Positions 55,104 through 64,000 are shown, numbered from the stretch's first letter. The stretch is DNA of 64,000 bases from Methanoregulaceae archaeon PtaB.Bin056 (GCA_002067095.1 MVQD01000035.1:1-64000); one strand, 5' to 3'. Notes: a model not told the origin generated them from the sequence alone. Made by a program: numbers and translations.

Positions 55104-55833
55104 TTGTGATGCACTCCAGATTATAAATAATAATTAGAATTTCTCTACTAAATATAATCTATTTTTTTAATTTTCATACTTAATAGGTAATTTAAGGTAT
55201 TTTATTTTTAAATGAGAACAGTAATCAGGCCCGTTCCATGTTAACCTGGCTTCCGTGTGATATTGGCATATAATCCGAGCGGATCCAGATACTTTCTGTT
55301 GTTTGAAATTCTTGTCGTGTTCGTCTCTCCGGTCATCTTCTCAACCCTCGCTCAGTTCATATTCTTGCGACTGCGGCAAAGGTTCCTGCACTGCCCGGGA
55401 GAATGGAGGGGCGCCTGTCCGGCCAGTTCTTTCGGAGGGGATGGTTCAATAAGTGATTAGTGCTTCTGCGGACGGTGTATGGATTCGTGCCCGGGGGGAT
55501 ATATCCCTTGTCTATTAAAGAGAGAGCACCCGAGTTATCCCTGCGGGTACGGGTCATCCGCCGGCGATCAGGAAGAGATCTCGCCATCCAGCTTCGGGAA
55601 TAGCGATAGGAAAACAGGCGGGGAACGATCTCCTGGTCATTGTATGATGTCCGGCATTTCGGCATAGAAATGCTGCTGATAAATAGAGGGATTTTTTCCG
55701 GACCCTATGCGCAGGAAATACCCATCCCATCCCTTATTCATTGGCATCGAAATTCAAATGATAATGTTATATTAAGATCCTCAAACAATGGTAGTTACTG
55801 ATATCTCGAGGTTCAAAATTTAAGATGATCTAA
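55104..55833. other. Long A/T-rich intergenic stretch between CooC-like and MarR genes
   Basis: About 730 bases with no gene I can support. The first 150 bases are very A/T-rich and must contain the CooC-like promoter. Short open frames exist on both strands (plus 55257-55460, minus 55357-55665) but they overlap and show no family features. TATA-like runs near 55760-55780 could drive the MarR/P-type ATPase pair. Confidence 0.4.
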
Positions 55834-56250
55834 ATGGATTTGATTGAAGAACTGAATGAAAACCTTGTCGAGTTCTTCGACCGGTTCACATCGTGGGAAA
55901 ACTCCGTAATCCAGCAGAGTTCGATGACGGTTTCGGGAGCCCATGCGATAGAGAAGCTGGGCCATAACGGCAGCATGAGCATGAAAGATCTCTCGAAGTC
56001 GCTGGGGGTGACGACCGGGACCGTCACGGTGACCGTCGATCGACTCGAAAAGGGAGGGTATGCCGTACGTGACCGTTCCGAGAGCGACAGGAGGTCTTAT
56101 ATCATCCGCCTAACCGAAAAGGGAGAACAGGCATTCTCGGATCATCACAGTCATCACATGAACCTATCGGATGAGATCGCCTCTAACCTTTCGGAGGATG
56201 AAGTAAGGAGCCTCGTCCGGATACTCGAAAAGATCAACAGAACGATTTAA
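55834..56250 (+). CDS. MarR family transcriptional regulator
   Basis: This is a winged-helix DNA-binding protein of 138 residues. The recognition region MSMKDLSKSLGVTTGTVTVTVDRLEKGG is followed by the wing YAVRDRSESDRRSYIIRLT, where DRRSYIIRLT is the signature of the MarR family. Flanking helices form the dimer interface. It precedes the P-type metal ATPase gene by ten bases, so it probably regulates that operon, including itself, in response to metal or oxidative stress. Confidence 0.88.
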   Translation: MDLIEELNENLVEFFDRFTSWENSVIQQSSMTVSGAHAIEKLGHNGSMSMKDLSKSLGVTTGTVTVTVDRLEKGGYAVRDRSESDRRSYIIRLTEKGEQAFSDHHSHHMNLSDEIASNLSEDEVRSLVRILEKINRTI

Positions 56251-56260
56251 AGGGAAAAAC

Positions 56261-58219
56261 ATGGGCAAAACAGAGGATTATGTGAAAAATAGCGGAAGCT
56301 GTGGAGAAAATCATTGTGCCGGCCCTGCCTGCGGGTACGGGCAGAACTCCCATCACGAAGAAAGTGATGTCAGGAAATATGTCATACTTGCCGCAGCGGG
56401 TGTTTTGCTCGCAGGAGCAATATCCGGCGAATACATTGGTCTTCCCGAAATTGCGGTAAATATCCTCGCAATCCTCTCGGCACTCTGCACCGGAATCCCG
56501 ATTCTTGTCAGTTCCATACAAGGGTTAATCGGGGGGAGGCAGAATGTCTGTGAGTTCGCAGGGATTGCAATAATCGCAGCGATAATAATCGGCGAATATC
56601 TCATTGCAGCAGAGGTCGGGCTGATTCTTTCCATCGGTGAAATCGCCGAAGAGTATGCCTACCAGAGATCAAGGAGAGAGATAGAGAAGATCGCGGCGCT
56701 CCATCCAGACCATGGCCTGGTGGAGAGGGACGGCGGATTCATCGAGGTTCCGGTCGATGATATCGAAATCGGCGATGTTGTCCTTGTAAGGCCCGGGGAT
56801 GTGATCCCTTCGGACGGCGTTGTTCTCAGCGGTTCGACATCGGTGGATGAATCATGCCTGACTGGAGAGAGCGTACCGAACGAGAAACAGGCGGGGTATA
56901 CGGTGTATTCCGGTTCGATCAACATCAACGGTGCAGTCCGCATCGAGGTCTCAAAGAAGAATAGTGACTCGACATATTCGAGAATTGTCGGGTTCGTTCG
57001 GGAAGCGGAAAGCAGGCGGCCGCCGACGTATCCGTTCATCGATACATTATCATCGGTCTATACCCCGCTGACACTTGCGGTAACCGCGCTTGTATGGATA
57101 TTTACCGGGAGCATCGAGCGGTCGATAACAATAATAATCGTCGCGTGCCCATGCGCCCTTCTTCTCTCAACTCCTTCGGCAGTAATCTCCGCAATCGGTG
57201 CGGGTGCAAGACGCGGGATTCTCATCAAGAGCGGATTATATCTGGAGGAGGCCGGAAAGATCGACAATGTTCTGTTCGATAAGACCGGGACGCTGACATC
57301 CGGGAGGATGAGAGTAAAATCTATCAGGACATTCGGGAATTTCGACGCTGAATCGGTAACGGCCCTTGCCTCTGCAGCAGAGAACGGTTCGGAGCATCCG
57401 GTTGCACGTGCAATAAAGAGGTATGCGGAAGAGAAGGGAGTCAACGCTGCCGGGTACGTAAAGACGAACAGCAGGGCCGGTCTCGGGATACGGGGGGAGT
57501 CTGATTCAGGCACTGTTCTTGTGGGAAATGCCAATTTTTTGAGAGGGATGGGTGTCGTGATCCCCTCCAAGGTACAGTCGGAGGCAGAATTCCTCTCCAT
57601 GGGAGGTGCAAGTCTGGTATTTGTCTCACTGAATGACGAGGTGATAGGGTTTTACTGTCTGGAGGATTCTGTCCGGGATGAGTCGGCGAATGTTATCGAA
57701 GACCTGAAAAAGTCTGGTATAGACTGCATCTCCATTGTCTCGGGCGACAGGAGAGAGGTTGCAGAAAGTGTGGCGGACGCATGCGGAATCGATCGAAAGA
57801 ATGTCTATGCGGGTGTTGCTCCGGGAGAGAAAAAGGCGGTCGTCGAAGGTTTCCAATCAACTGGCGACACGATCTGCTTTGTCGGTGACGGTGTAAATGA
57901 CGCTCCCGCACTCGCGCAGGCAAATATCGGCGTAGCGATGGGTTCACGGGAGAATACAGTTGCGATTGAGACCTCTCATGTTGTCCTGCTTAGGGACGAC
58001 CTCCGGTTATTGTTAGGCTTCATGCGGCTTGGCAGAATAACGGCCTGGACGATAAGAGGAAACGTCGTCTTTGCATTATCGTTCACTTTCCTGCTCATGG
58101 CGCTGGCCTTTTTCGGGATTGTCCATCCGGCGGGAGGCGCGGTTGGCCACCAAATCGCTGTCCTCGCGGTACTCGCGAATTCCGCGCTGATTCCGGTTTG
58201 GATGGAGAGGAACGGCTGA
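56261..58219 (+). CDS. P1B-type heavy-metal transporting ATPase
   Basis: This membrane ATPase has 652 residues. Instead of an HMA domain, the N-terminus has a short Cys/His-rich tail (CGENHCAGPACGYGQNSHHEE). Conserved motifs are TGES near 201, the membrane metal site CPCALLLSTPS near 296, phosphorylation site DKTGTLTSG near 340, SEHP near 377 and GDGVNDAPALA near 541. The CPC plus LSTPSAV pattern suits the Zn/Cd/Pb type more than the copper type. It would export toxic divalent metal and is probably controlled by the adjacent MarR protein. Confidence 0.9.
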   Translation: MGKTEDYVKNSGSCGENHCAGPACGYGQNSHHEESDVRKYVILAAAGVLLAGAISGEYIGLPEIAVNILAILSALCTGIPILVSSIQGLIGGRQNVCEFAGIAIIAAIIIGEYLIAAEVGLILSIGEIAEEYAYQRSRREIEKIAALHPDHGLVERDGGFIEVPVDDIEIGDVVLVRPGDVIPSDGVVLSGSTSVDESCLTGESVPNEKQAGYTVYSGSININGAVRIEVSKKNSDSTYSRIVGFVREAESRRPPTYPFIDTLSSVYTPLTLAVTALVWIFTGSIERSITIIIVACPCALLLSTPSAVISAIGAGARRGILIKSGLYLEEAGKIDNVLFDKTGTLTSGRMRVKSIRTFGNFDAESVTALASAAENGSEHPVARAIKRYAEEKGVNAAGYVKTNSRAGLGIRGESDSGTVLVGNANFLRGMGVVIPSKVQSEAEFLSMGGASLVFVSLNDEVIGFYCLEDSVRDESANVIEDLKKSGIDCISIVSGDRREVAESVADACGIDRKNVYAGVAPGEKKAVVEGFQSTGDTICFVGDGVNDAPALAQANIGVAMGSRENTVAIETSHVVLLRDDLRLLLGFMRLGRITAWTIRGNVVFALSFTFLLMALAFFGIVHPAGGAVGHQIAVLAVLANSALIPVWMERNG

Positions 58220-58425
58220 TTTGTGAATACTCCATCAGGCAACTATATTTTGTCGGGCAGGGGAACGGGGGGGTTCAACGAAAACTAAAAAGTGAAGTGT
58301 TACGAAATATAGGATAAAACCGATACTAATTATTACTTATACAATAAATTTTCATATACCGATTTTTCAGTCATGGTCCCGGCCATCCTGGAATTCACGG
58401 TGGATTTTCCCGCGAGGTATCTAAT

Positions 58426-58827
58426 ATGGAAAAGAAAGGATTACTGCTTGTCGGGCATGGGAGTTCCCTTCCCTATAATAAAGAACTTGCAGAGACTGTT
58501 GCTGCGATGATCCGGGAGGCATGTCCGGAGTACATCGTGAAATGCGGCTTTATGAGGATCAACCAACCGACGATACCGGAATCGCTCGAGGCATTCCGTC
58601 ATGAACCAATCGATCTGCTCGTGGTAGTGCCGCTCTTCCTGGCGGACGGGATCCATGTCGCGAAAGATATTCCGTCGCGGATCGGGCTTCCGGAAGGAGA
58701 GAAAAGGTTATCGTTTGAGATAAATGGGAGGTCTATTCCTCTGGTCTATGCGGATCCTATCGGTGCGGAACCATTGCTGGCCGATTTGATGGTCAGGAAT
58801 GCACGCAAAGTGCTTGCACAAAATTAA
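58426..58827 (+). CDS. CbiX-type short sirohydrochlorin chelatase
   Basis: This cytoplasmic chelatase has 133 residues, the size of archaeal single-domain CbiX proteins. The N-terminal metal ligand appears in LLLVGHGSSLPYN and the second in PLFLADGIHVAKDIPSRI, matching the two-histidine site. The family inserts Co into sirohydrochlorin for cobamides or Ni for coenzyme F430 (CfbA). Length and motifs do not separate the two activities. GAGGT precedes the ATG. It stands alone between the metal ATPase and an MsbA-type transporter; it may be an extra paralogue. Confidence 0.85.
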   Translation: MEKKGLLLVGHGSSLPYNKELAETVAAMIREACPEYIVKCGFMRINQPTIPESLEAFRHEPIDLLVVVPLFLADGIHVAKDIPSRIGLPEGEKRLSFEINGRSIPLVYADPIGAEPLLADLMVRNARKVLAQN

Positions 58828-58952
58828 TCGTTTTTATCTCTTTTCTTCGATACCATTTTCAACAGGTTTTGCGGATCCCTTCCCCCACTTCGATGCAGGT
58901 TGGGATATGCCCGGAACGGTCTGGATATCGGCTCGATCTCCGGCATATGATC

Positions 58953-60809
58953 TCAATCTTCCGATTCGTACAACTCGTAATAAATCCCCTTTCTCTTCAT
59001 CAGTTCTTCGTGGTTGCCAAACTCTGCGATCTTCCCGTGGCTCATCACGTAGATTGTATCCGCCTTCTTGATCGTCGAGAGGCGGTGGGCGATGATGAAT
59101 GTGGTGATGTTTTCCGATATCCTGTTGATCGAGTCCTGCACGATTGCCTCCGATTCATTGTCGAGATTGCTCGTCGCCTCGTCGAGCACGAGGAACTCGG
59201 GATTCCGCACGAGTGCGCGTGCGATTGCGACTCTCTGCTTCTCTCCCCCCGACAGCTTGATACCCTGGTCTCCCACGATGCTGTCATACCCTTCGGGAAG
59301 ACCGGCCACGAACGAGTGGATATTGGCTTTTTTTGCCGATTCGATGATCTCTTCCTCTGAATACTCCCCGCCGAAGGTGATGTTTTCACGGATGCTCGCA
59401 TTGTAGATGAAGGTGTCCTGGCTCACGTACCCGACCTTTCTCAAAAAGGTATCCCTGTCATAATCCCGCAAATCGCATCCGTTTATCAGGATCCTGCCGC
59501 CTCCTACATCATAATAGCGAAGGAGGAGCGAGATCAATGTGGATTTCCCGGAACCTGAATGGCCGACCAGCGCGGTCACTTTGTTCCGTTTTATGGTCAG
59601 GTTAACCCCTTTGACGAGTTTCCGGTTTGCAAAATAGGAGAATACCACGTGTTCAAAGACAATATCTGACGAGAGTGCGGTAAAAACCCTCGTGCCGTTT
59701 TTTATCTTATGGTACCGTGAATCAGTTAAAAACTGGTAAATCGCCTCGAGGTTGGGCCATCCGTCCATGATTCCCATGTACTGGTGGCTCAGGCCGGATA
59801 GCCGGGGAATGACTTTCATCGCCGAAAAGACAAATGTTCCCATCAGCGGGATGATATAGAGGAATCTTTCCTGGTAGAGGTAATAGAGGGATATTACCAA
59901 TAATGCGATTCCAATGAAGAAAGAGAACTGGAGTGCCGCACCTGGCAGGTGCCGGAAGAAACTGAGCCTGATATATTTTTCCCAGTATTCATCGAGTGCG
60001 GTGTTGTATTTATTCTTCCAGTACGCATCCCCGCATACAGACCGGATCTGCCGCAGCCCCGCCACGTATCCGCTGAGTACCTCGTTCTCGGACCGCATGG
60101 ACCGCATCTGGAGCCTGCCCAGCCGAAATGAGAATTTTTTCCCTATAATCCTGACGATAAAAACAAATAAAAGGCCTCCAGCAACGATCACTGCGACTGC
60201 GGTCGTCGACACCATCAACATGGTGACAAGTATGGTGAGGATCACAATGCTGTCGGAGAACATCGAGGTTGCGATCTCAAGGAAATGCCTGACCTGGGAG
60301 GGGGCAGTAACGACGTTGTAAAGTATGTCCCCCCGCTTGTTCTCCACGTAATACTGGTAATCGTTGCTGACAAGTTTGTCGAAAATGGTCCGTTTCGTCT
60401 TTGTTATCACTTTTTTTGTGAGATGCAACGAGAGATACCTGTATACCAGGGAGAGAAGGAATGTCAGTACGACAAGAACGATAAAAAGGAGAGAGAAGAG
60501 GATGATATCCGGCAGGGTAAACGAGCTTCTTACGAGTTGATAGAATGGTTCAAATACCGCAATCTGCGGACCCTCGAAATCAATGGTGGCGTTCATGATG
60601 GGATACAGGAGGACGATCTGGAATGTCTCCATGAGACCCAGCAGCACGCTCATGACAAGGAGTGCAACGAGATAGCCCTTGTACCCCTGGCTGTAAAACT
60701 GCAATAAATGGAGCAGCCGCCGGAAACCGTCGAGTTTGCCGGCCAGGAAACCGGCCGTCTGGCTTTTTACCTGGACGGCCTGGTCCTGGGCAAAGGTTTT
60801 AAATGTCAT
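58953..60809 (-). CDS. MsbA-type ABC exporter, fused membrane and ATPase domains
   Basis: This protein has 618 residues. Six helices (~50-340) are followed by an ATPase domain with Walker A GHSGSGKST, signature LSGGEKQR, Walker B FLVLDEATSNLDN and H-loop IIAHRLST. It works as a homodimer exporting lipids, peptides or drugs. No peptide or lantibiotic genes adjoin it, so the cargo is unknown. The gene lies 136 bases downstream of a substrate-binding lipoprotein gene that belongs to an importer class and is probably not its partner. Confidence 0.9.
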   Translation of the reverse strand: MTFKTFAQDQAVQVKSQTAGFLAGKLDGFRRLLHLLQFYSQGYKGYLVALLVMSVLLGLMETFQIVLLYPIMNATIDFEGPQIAVFEPFYQLVRSSFTLPDIILFSLLFIVLVVLTFLLSLVYRYLSLHLTKKVITKTKRTIFDKLVSNDYQYYVENKRGDILYNVVTAPSQVRHFLEIATSMFSDSIVILTILVTMLMVSTTAVAVIVAGGLLFVFIVRIIGKKFSFRLGRLQMRSMRSENEVLSGYVAGLRQIRSVCGDAYWKNKYNTALDEYWEKYIRLSFFRHLPGAALQFSFFIGIALLVISLYYLYQERFLYIIPLMGTFVFSAMKVIPRLSGLSHQYMGIMDGWPNLEAIYQFLTDSRYHKIKNGTRVFTALSSDIVFEHVVFSYFANRKLVKGVNLTIKRNKVTALVGHSGSGKSTLISLLLRYYDVGGGRILINGCDLRDYDRDTFLRKVGYVSQDTFIYNASIRENITFGGEYSEEEIIESAKKANIHSFVAGLPEGYDSIVGDQGIKLSGGEKQRVAIARALVRNPEFLVLDEATSNLDNESEAIVQDSINRISENITTFIIAHRLSTIKKADTIYVMSHGKIAEFGNHEELMKRKGIYYELYESED

Positions 60810-60945
60810 TGGGTTACCCGGACCCCATGCAATCAGCCATTCTCCCGACCCGGAAAAGGCAACAGGCCCGCGCTATCTTCCCTGCAGATCCCTGGTGACT
60901 GTGCTTCATTCATAGCTACCGGATACCCTTCTCCGCGCATTCCGC

Positions 60946-62118
60946 TCATCCCCCGGAAAGGATTATCTTCCCGAATCCGAGGTTGTCGCAGTTGGCATTG
61001 ATTTTTTCAAAGACCGGTTCTCCGACAAACATCGTGTAGATCTCATCCGCCTTCACCTTGGGATCGATATCTGCGAACCGGTCCGGATAGACGACCTTGC
61101 CCACGAAGTACGCATCTGCTAGTATCGTATCCAGGTTCGAACTGCGGTAATTATAGGGCAGGGTTGCATATATGTTCCCGCTCCTGACTGCCTGCATATC
61201 CGCAAACACCGGGCTCCTGATAGCATCCAGCCCCCCGATCTCGTCGGTCACACCAAGAGTGCCGGCATCGATGAAGATGAATTCCGGGTCGGCGTATATC
61301 AGGGATTCCCTGGAGAACTCCGTGGTCTGGATAATTGATCCATTTGCGATGTTCTTTACATGAACCCACAAAAACGGAGGGTATTCGGATTGCGTGGACA
61401 TGAGGCCATGTGACCCCCCATACGAGAGTCCCCCGATATACGCGGTCTTCTGCTGCGATTCGGGAATGTCTCTTGTCCTTCTGTCGAGGTCCGCAATTGT
61501 TGCCTCGATAAAGGCAATCAATTCTTCCGCACGCGACTCTTTGCCGAGAATCTTCCCTATGAGCCGGTAGGAGGAATATAACTGCGCCCGTCCCTCTTCT
61601 GTCGTATATGCCCCTGATGGCAACGCCACAACGGGGATCCCGGTCTTGTCCTGCATCGTGTCGGCGGGGGAGACGGTCTCACCGGTCTGGTTGGTCGCAG
61701 ACCCCATCATGAAGATCAGCTGCGGCTGGATAACCATGATCGACTCGAGATTGGCTCCTCCTGATGACGAACCGATGACGGGAAGCGCGGCAAAACCGGG
61801 ATTGGCAAGAGTATATGATCGGGTGTCCCGGGTAGTCGACGAGGTGGAATTCGGCTGGTCGCCGCTGTCAACACCGGCAATCATGTCGGCGGCATCCATG
61901 TACACCAGGTACCTGACACACGGCCCCCCGGAAGAACAGACGACCTTCCCAACACCGGAAGGGACCGCAACGGTCCGACTGTATCCGTCTTTTATCGTAA
62001 TTGTTGTGGATGAACCCGGGTTGGAAACAGGATTGCTCGTAGCGATACAGCCGCCGAGCGCCAGGAGAACTGCCAAAATACCGAATACTATAATTAACCG
62101 ATTGATGCCTATCATCAT
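60946..62118 (-). CDS. Orphan ABC substrate-binding lipoprotein (paralogue)
   Basis: This lipid-anchored binding protein of the BtuF/FecB type has 390 residues. The signal ends in the lipobox LALGGC. It carries CSSGGPCVRYLVYMDAAD near the N-terminus with a Cys pair, the central YIGGLSYGGSHGLMSTQSE and the C-terminal PDRFADIDPKVKADEIYTMF. It is closely related to the next gene at 62481 and more distantly to 7449. No permease or ATPase of its class is nearby, so it may feed one of the importers elsewhere or bind a related ligand. GTGGAAG lies upstream of the start. Confidence 0.88.
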   Translation of the reverse strand: MMIGINRLIIVFGILAVLLALGGCIATSNPVSNPGSSTTITIKDGYSRTVAVPSGVGKVVCSSGGPCVRYLVYMDAADMIAGVDSGDQPNSTSSTTRDTRSYTLANPGFAALPVIGSSSGGANLESIMVIQPQLIFMMGSATNQTGETVSPADTMQDKTGIPVVALPSGAYTTEEGRAQLYSSYRLIGKILGKESRAEELIAFIEATIADLDRRTRDIPESQQKTAYIGGLSYGGSHGLMSTQSEYPPFLWVHVKNIANGSIIQTTEFSRESLIYADPEFIFIDAGTLGVTDEIGGLDAIRSPVFADMQAVRSGNIYATLPYNYRSSNLDTILADAYFVGKVVYPDRFADIDPKVKADEIYTMFVGEPVFEKINANCDNLGFGKIILSGG

Positions 62119-62480
62119 ACTTCCACGAGAATTATTCGCAATTACTCGTAAAAAATATGATCATATGTATTCGCATGATTTATTGAGAGAATTCATAAAA
62201 ATCTCCTGTATCCACAAGCACCTGCCTGTATTCATTGAACCGAAGGGCGATTGAATAATCAACATGATTCCCTGATCGAGACGCAGCGATACCACACAAA
62301 ATAGGCGGGGCTATTCCCATAGTAAACCCTATATACGCTTTGGTTCGCATTTCAGGCATAAATCATAAAGATCACGAATGCGATTTTCACCGGAAAAAAG
62401 AATTCATTTAGATTGCAGAAGCCCTGGATCCCGGCCTTCTCAACAGGGAGAATCCGGTTTCCAGGCCTCCGATCCACCGT
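62119..62480. promoter_or_regulatory. Intergenic region with promoter, palindrome and dispersed repeat
   Basis: On the minus strand this carries the promoter of the binding protein ending at 60946. A perfect 12-base palindrome, ATATGATCATAT, lies at 62155-62166. The bases nearest the start (62129-62163) resemble the equivalent region before the paralogue at 62481. The dispersed repeat copy B occupies 62323-62410. Confidence 0.45.
62323..62410 (+). repeat. Dispersed intergenic repeat, copy B
   Basis: Matches copy A at 52271-52354; the best-conserved part is 62347-62397. It lies between the two paralogous binding-protein genes, downstream of the one ending at 62481. Confidence 0.6.
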
Positions 62481-63659
62481 TCAACCCCGGTTCAGGGGAA
62501 CTTTTTCAAATGCGAGGTTATCGCAGTTGGCATTGAGTCTGTCAAAGACCGGCTCCCCGACAAACATCAGGTAGATCTCATCTGCTTTCACCTTCGGGTC
62601 GATGTCAGCAAAACGGTCCGGGTAGACGATCTTTCCCACGTAATAGGCATCAACAAGCTGGGTCTCCAGGTTTGTCGAACGTGAGGTGTAAGGCAGGGTT
62701 GCGTATACGTTCCCGTTCCTCACCGCGCTGAGATCTGCGAATACCGGGCTCTTTATGTCCTCAAACCCACCGATCTCGTCCGTTACGCCGAGCGTCCCGG
62801 CATCGATGAAGATGAACTCCGGATCGGTATAAATCAGGCTTTCCTTTGAAAAATCGGCATTCTGAACGCCTGATCCAGCAGCCACGTTCTTCACGTGGTT
62901 CCAGATAAACGGCATATACTCCGACTGCGTGGACATGAAACCATGGGCCCCTCCATGGGAGAGACCCCCGATAAATGCTGTCTTCTGTTCCGATTCAGGA
63001 ATGTCGTTCGTCCTTCTATCAAGGTCGGCAAGTATTGCCTCAGTATATGCAATCAGTTTCTCTGCACGCTCCTCTTTACCAAGAATATCCCCCAGGAGCC
63101 GGAACGACGCATAGAGCTGGGCTTTGCTGTCGTCATCCTGGAACGACCCTGATCCTATCATCACCACAGGTATGCCGGTCTTGGCCTGCATTGCGTCGGC
63201 GGATGAGAAGGCTTCGCTGGACTGGTTGGTTGTTGATCCCATCGCGAATATCATCTGCGGGGCTATGACCATGATCTGTTCGAGATTGACTTCAACACCC
63301 CGCGAGGAACCGGTTGCGGGGAGTTCCGCAAACTGTGGATTGGCAATGACATAGGCCCGGTTATCCCCTGCTGTCGCGTTGTACTGCTCGCCGCTCTCGA
63401 CTGCGGCAACCTTGTCGGCTGCGTCCATGTATACCAGATACCGGACACAGGTACCCCCGGAAGAGCAGACGACCCTGCTGACTTCTGAAGGAATGATGAC
63501 CGTTCTCCCTGAGCTGTCTGTGATGGTCCTATCCGCCGATGACCCAGCAGGTCCAACAAGCCGGGTAGGGTCGGTACATCCGGAGGTGAATATCAGCGCG
63601 AGAAATGCGATAAATACGAGATAATGGATCAATTTCTTACTCATTGGATAATTATTCAT
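62481..63659 (-). CDS. Orphan ABC substrate-binding lipoprotein (paralogue)
   Basis: This binding protein has ~392 residues with a lipobox (LIFTSGC). It carries CSSGGTCVRYLVYMDAAD, FIGGLSHGGAHGFMSTQSE and PDRFADIDPKVKADEIYLMF, so it is clearly a duplicate of the neighbour ending at 60946, arranged in tandem with it. Two starts are possible: ATG at 63659 or at 63644, the latter aligning better with the paralogue. No transporter genes lie between or directly downstream; upstream genes are outside the window. Confidence 0.88.
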   Translation of the reverse strand: MNNYPMSKKLIHYLVFIAFLALIFTSGCTDPTRLVGPAGSSADRTITDSSGRTVIIPSEVSRVVCSSGGTCVRYLVYMDAADKVAAVESGEQYNATAGDNRAYVIANPQFAELPATGSSRGVEVNLEQIMVIAPQMIFAMGSTTNQSSEAFSSADAMQAKTGIPVVMIGSGSFQDDDSKAQLYASFRLLGDILGKEERAEKLIAYTEAILADLDRRTNDIPESEQKTAFIGGLSHGGAHGFMSTQSEYMPFIWNHVKNVAAGSGVQNADFSKESLIYTDPEFIFIDAGTLGVTDEIGGFEDIKSPVFADLSAVRNGNVYATLPYTSRSTNLETQLVDAYYVGKIVYPDRFADIDPKVKADEIYLMFVGEPVFDRLNANCDNLAFEKVPLNRG

Positions 63660-64000
63660 AATTTATCTTAAAAAAATAGATCATTCATCATTCATGGTTT
63701 TAATGATCTTTTCCAGAGGCAATCTACTCTTTTATCTCCCATTTATCAGACATCTTCCGCCCCTCCCGAGGATTAGCCGAGTATGGGAAATGGCGAACCC
63801 GGAGGTTGCAGGATCAGGAGCGCAGATGCCCGGTTCATCGCATGTCCCTGTTCGCCGCTCTTCCACCACAGCACAGCAGTCTCCCGGGTCGGGATATGCC
63901 AGCCACCAGATACATGCAGGATATTGGAGATGTTGCTCTTACTTTTTGAAACCCGCTGTTTTCTGAGGAATCCTTGAAAGAGGAATGATATATGGTATAT
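63660..64000. other. Window end without a supported gene
   Basis: The first ~60 bases are A/T-rich and form the promoter of the binding protein ending at 62481. The rest contains overlapping short frames on the plus strand with no recognisable features, so I call no gene here. Confidence 0.4.

Noticed and set aside
55257-55460. Plus-strand frame of 67 residues with a hydrophobic middle
   Set aside because: GTG start without a binding site, overlapped by a frame on the other strand, and the C-terminal third looks random.
55357-55665. Minus-strand frame of 102 residues, considered as a transposase remnant
   Set aside because: Very Arg-rich with no DDE or HTH motif and no terminal inverted repeats; nothing supports a mobile element.
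63694-63977. Two short plus-strand frames at the window end
   Set aside because: Overlapping frames without upstream sites or recognisable motifs.

Overview
The window looks like part of a methanogenic archaeon of the order Methanomicrobiales. This is inferred from large secreted proteins built from DUF3344, CARDB, PKD and PEGA modules, FmdE-family proteins, CobN next to FecBCD-type importers, a CbiX-size chelatase, archaeal A/T-rich promoters and many ATGA/GTGA start-stop overlaps. The first ~46 kb is clearly GC-rich; the last ~17 kb looks less so by eye. I see no tRNA, rRNA, CRISPR array or insertion sequence.

Region 1 (1-5.6 kb) holds mixed housekeeping genes: a partial unknown gene at the edge, an iron-sulfur flavoprotein, a MATE exporter, a YqhA-like membrane protein, a YkgJ-type cysteine-cluster protein, a PspC protein, and a TrmO-like/FmdE pair. 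Region 2 (5.5-16.2 kb, minus strand) holds two BtuCDF/FecBCD-type importers. The first runs into FmdE and TrmO. The second starts with a small surface protein and a binding protein carrying an EF-hand-like segment, and ends in a 1240-residue CobN-type chelatase subunit. Region 3 (16.4-18.7 kb) is a DrrAB-type exporter and a small unknown gene.

Region 4 (18.8-44 kb) is a block of cell-surface genes. A minus-strand operon places a LolDE/MacB-type ABC exporter between DUF3344 proteins. A plus-strand series follows. In it, two giant proteins end in a domain resembling the bacterial WxL domain, and each is followed by a membrane-anchored protein resembling WxL-interacting proteins (DUF916/DUF3324 layout). 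A 1936-residue DUF3344/CARDB/PKD protein with a recent internal duplication closes the block.

Region 5 (44.7-50.6 kb, minus strand) holds a ChlI/ChlD-type AAA+ plus VWA chelatase motor, a second TrmO-like protein, a ZnuABC-type importer and a second FmdE. Region 6 (50.7-64 kb) holds a methyltransferase, a histone-H1-like Lys/Ala/Pro-rich protein, a second DrrAB exporter, a CooC-like ATPase, a MarR regulator with a P1B metal ATPase, a CbiX-like chelatase, an MsbA-type ABC protein and two more paralogous substrate-binding lipoproteins without transporters.

Two themes stand out. One is metal and tetrapyrrole handling: importers, CobN, ChlID, CbiX, P1B ATPase, and FmdE/TrmO pairs tied to two unrelated importers. 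The other is a modular surface system whose predicted anchor pairs look like an archaeal counterpart of the Gram-positive WxL/WxLIP system; this is the strongest candidate for something undescribed.
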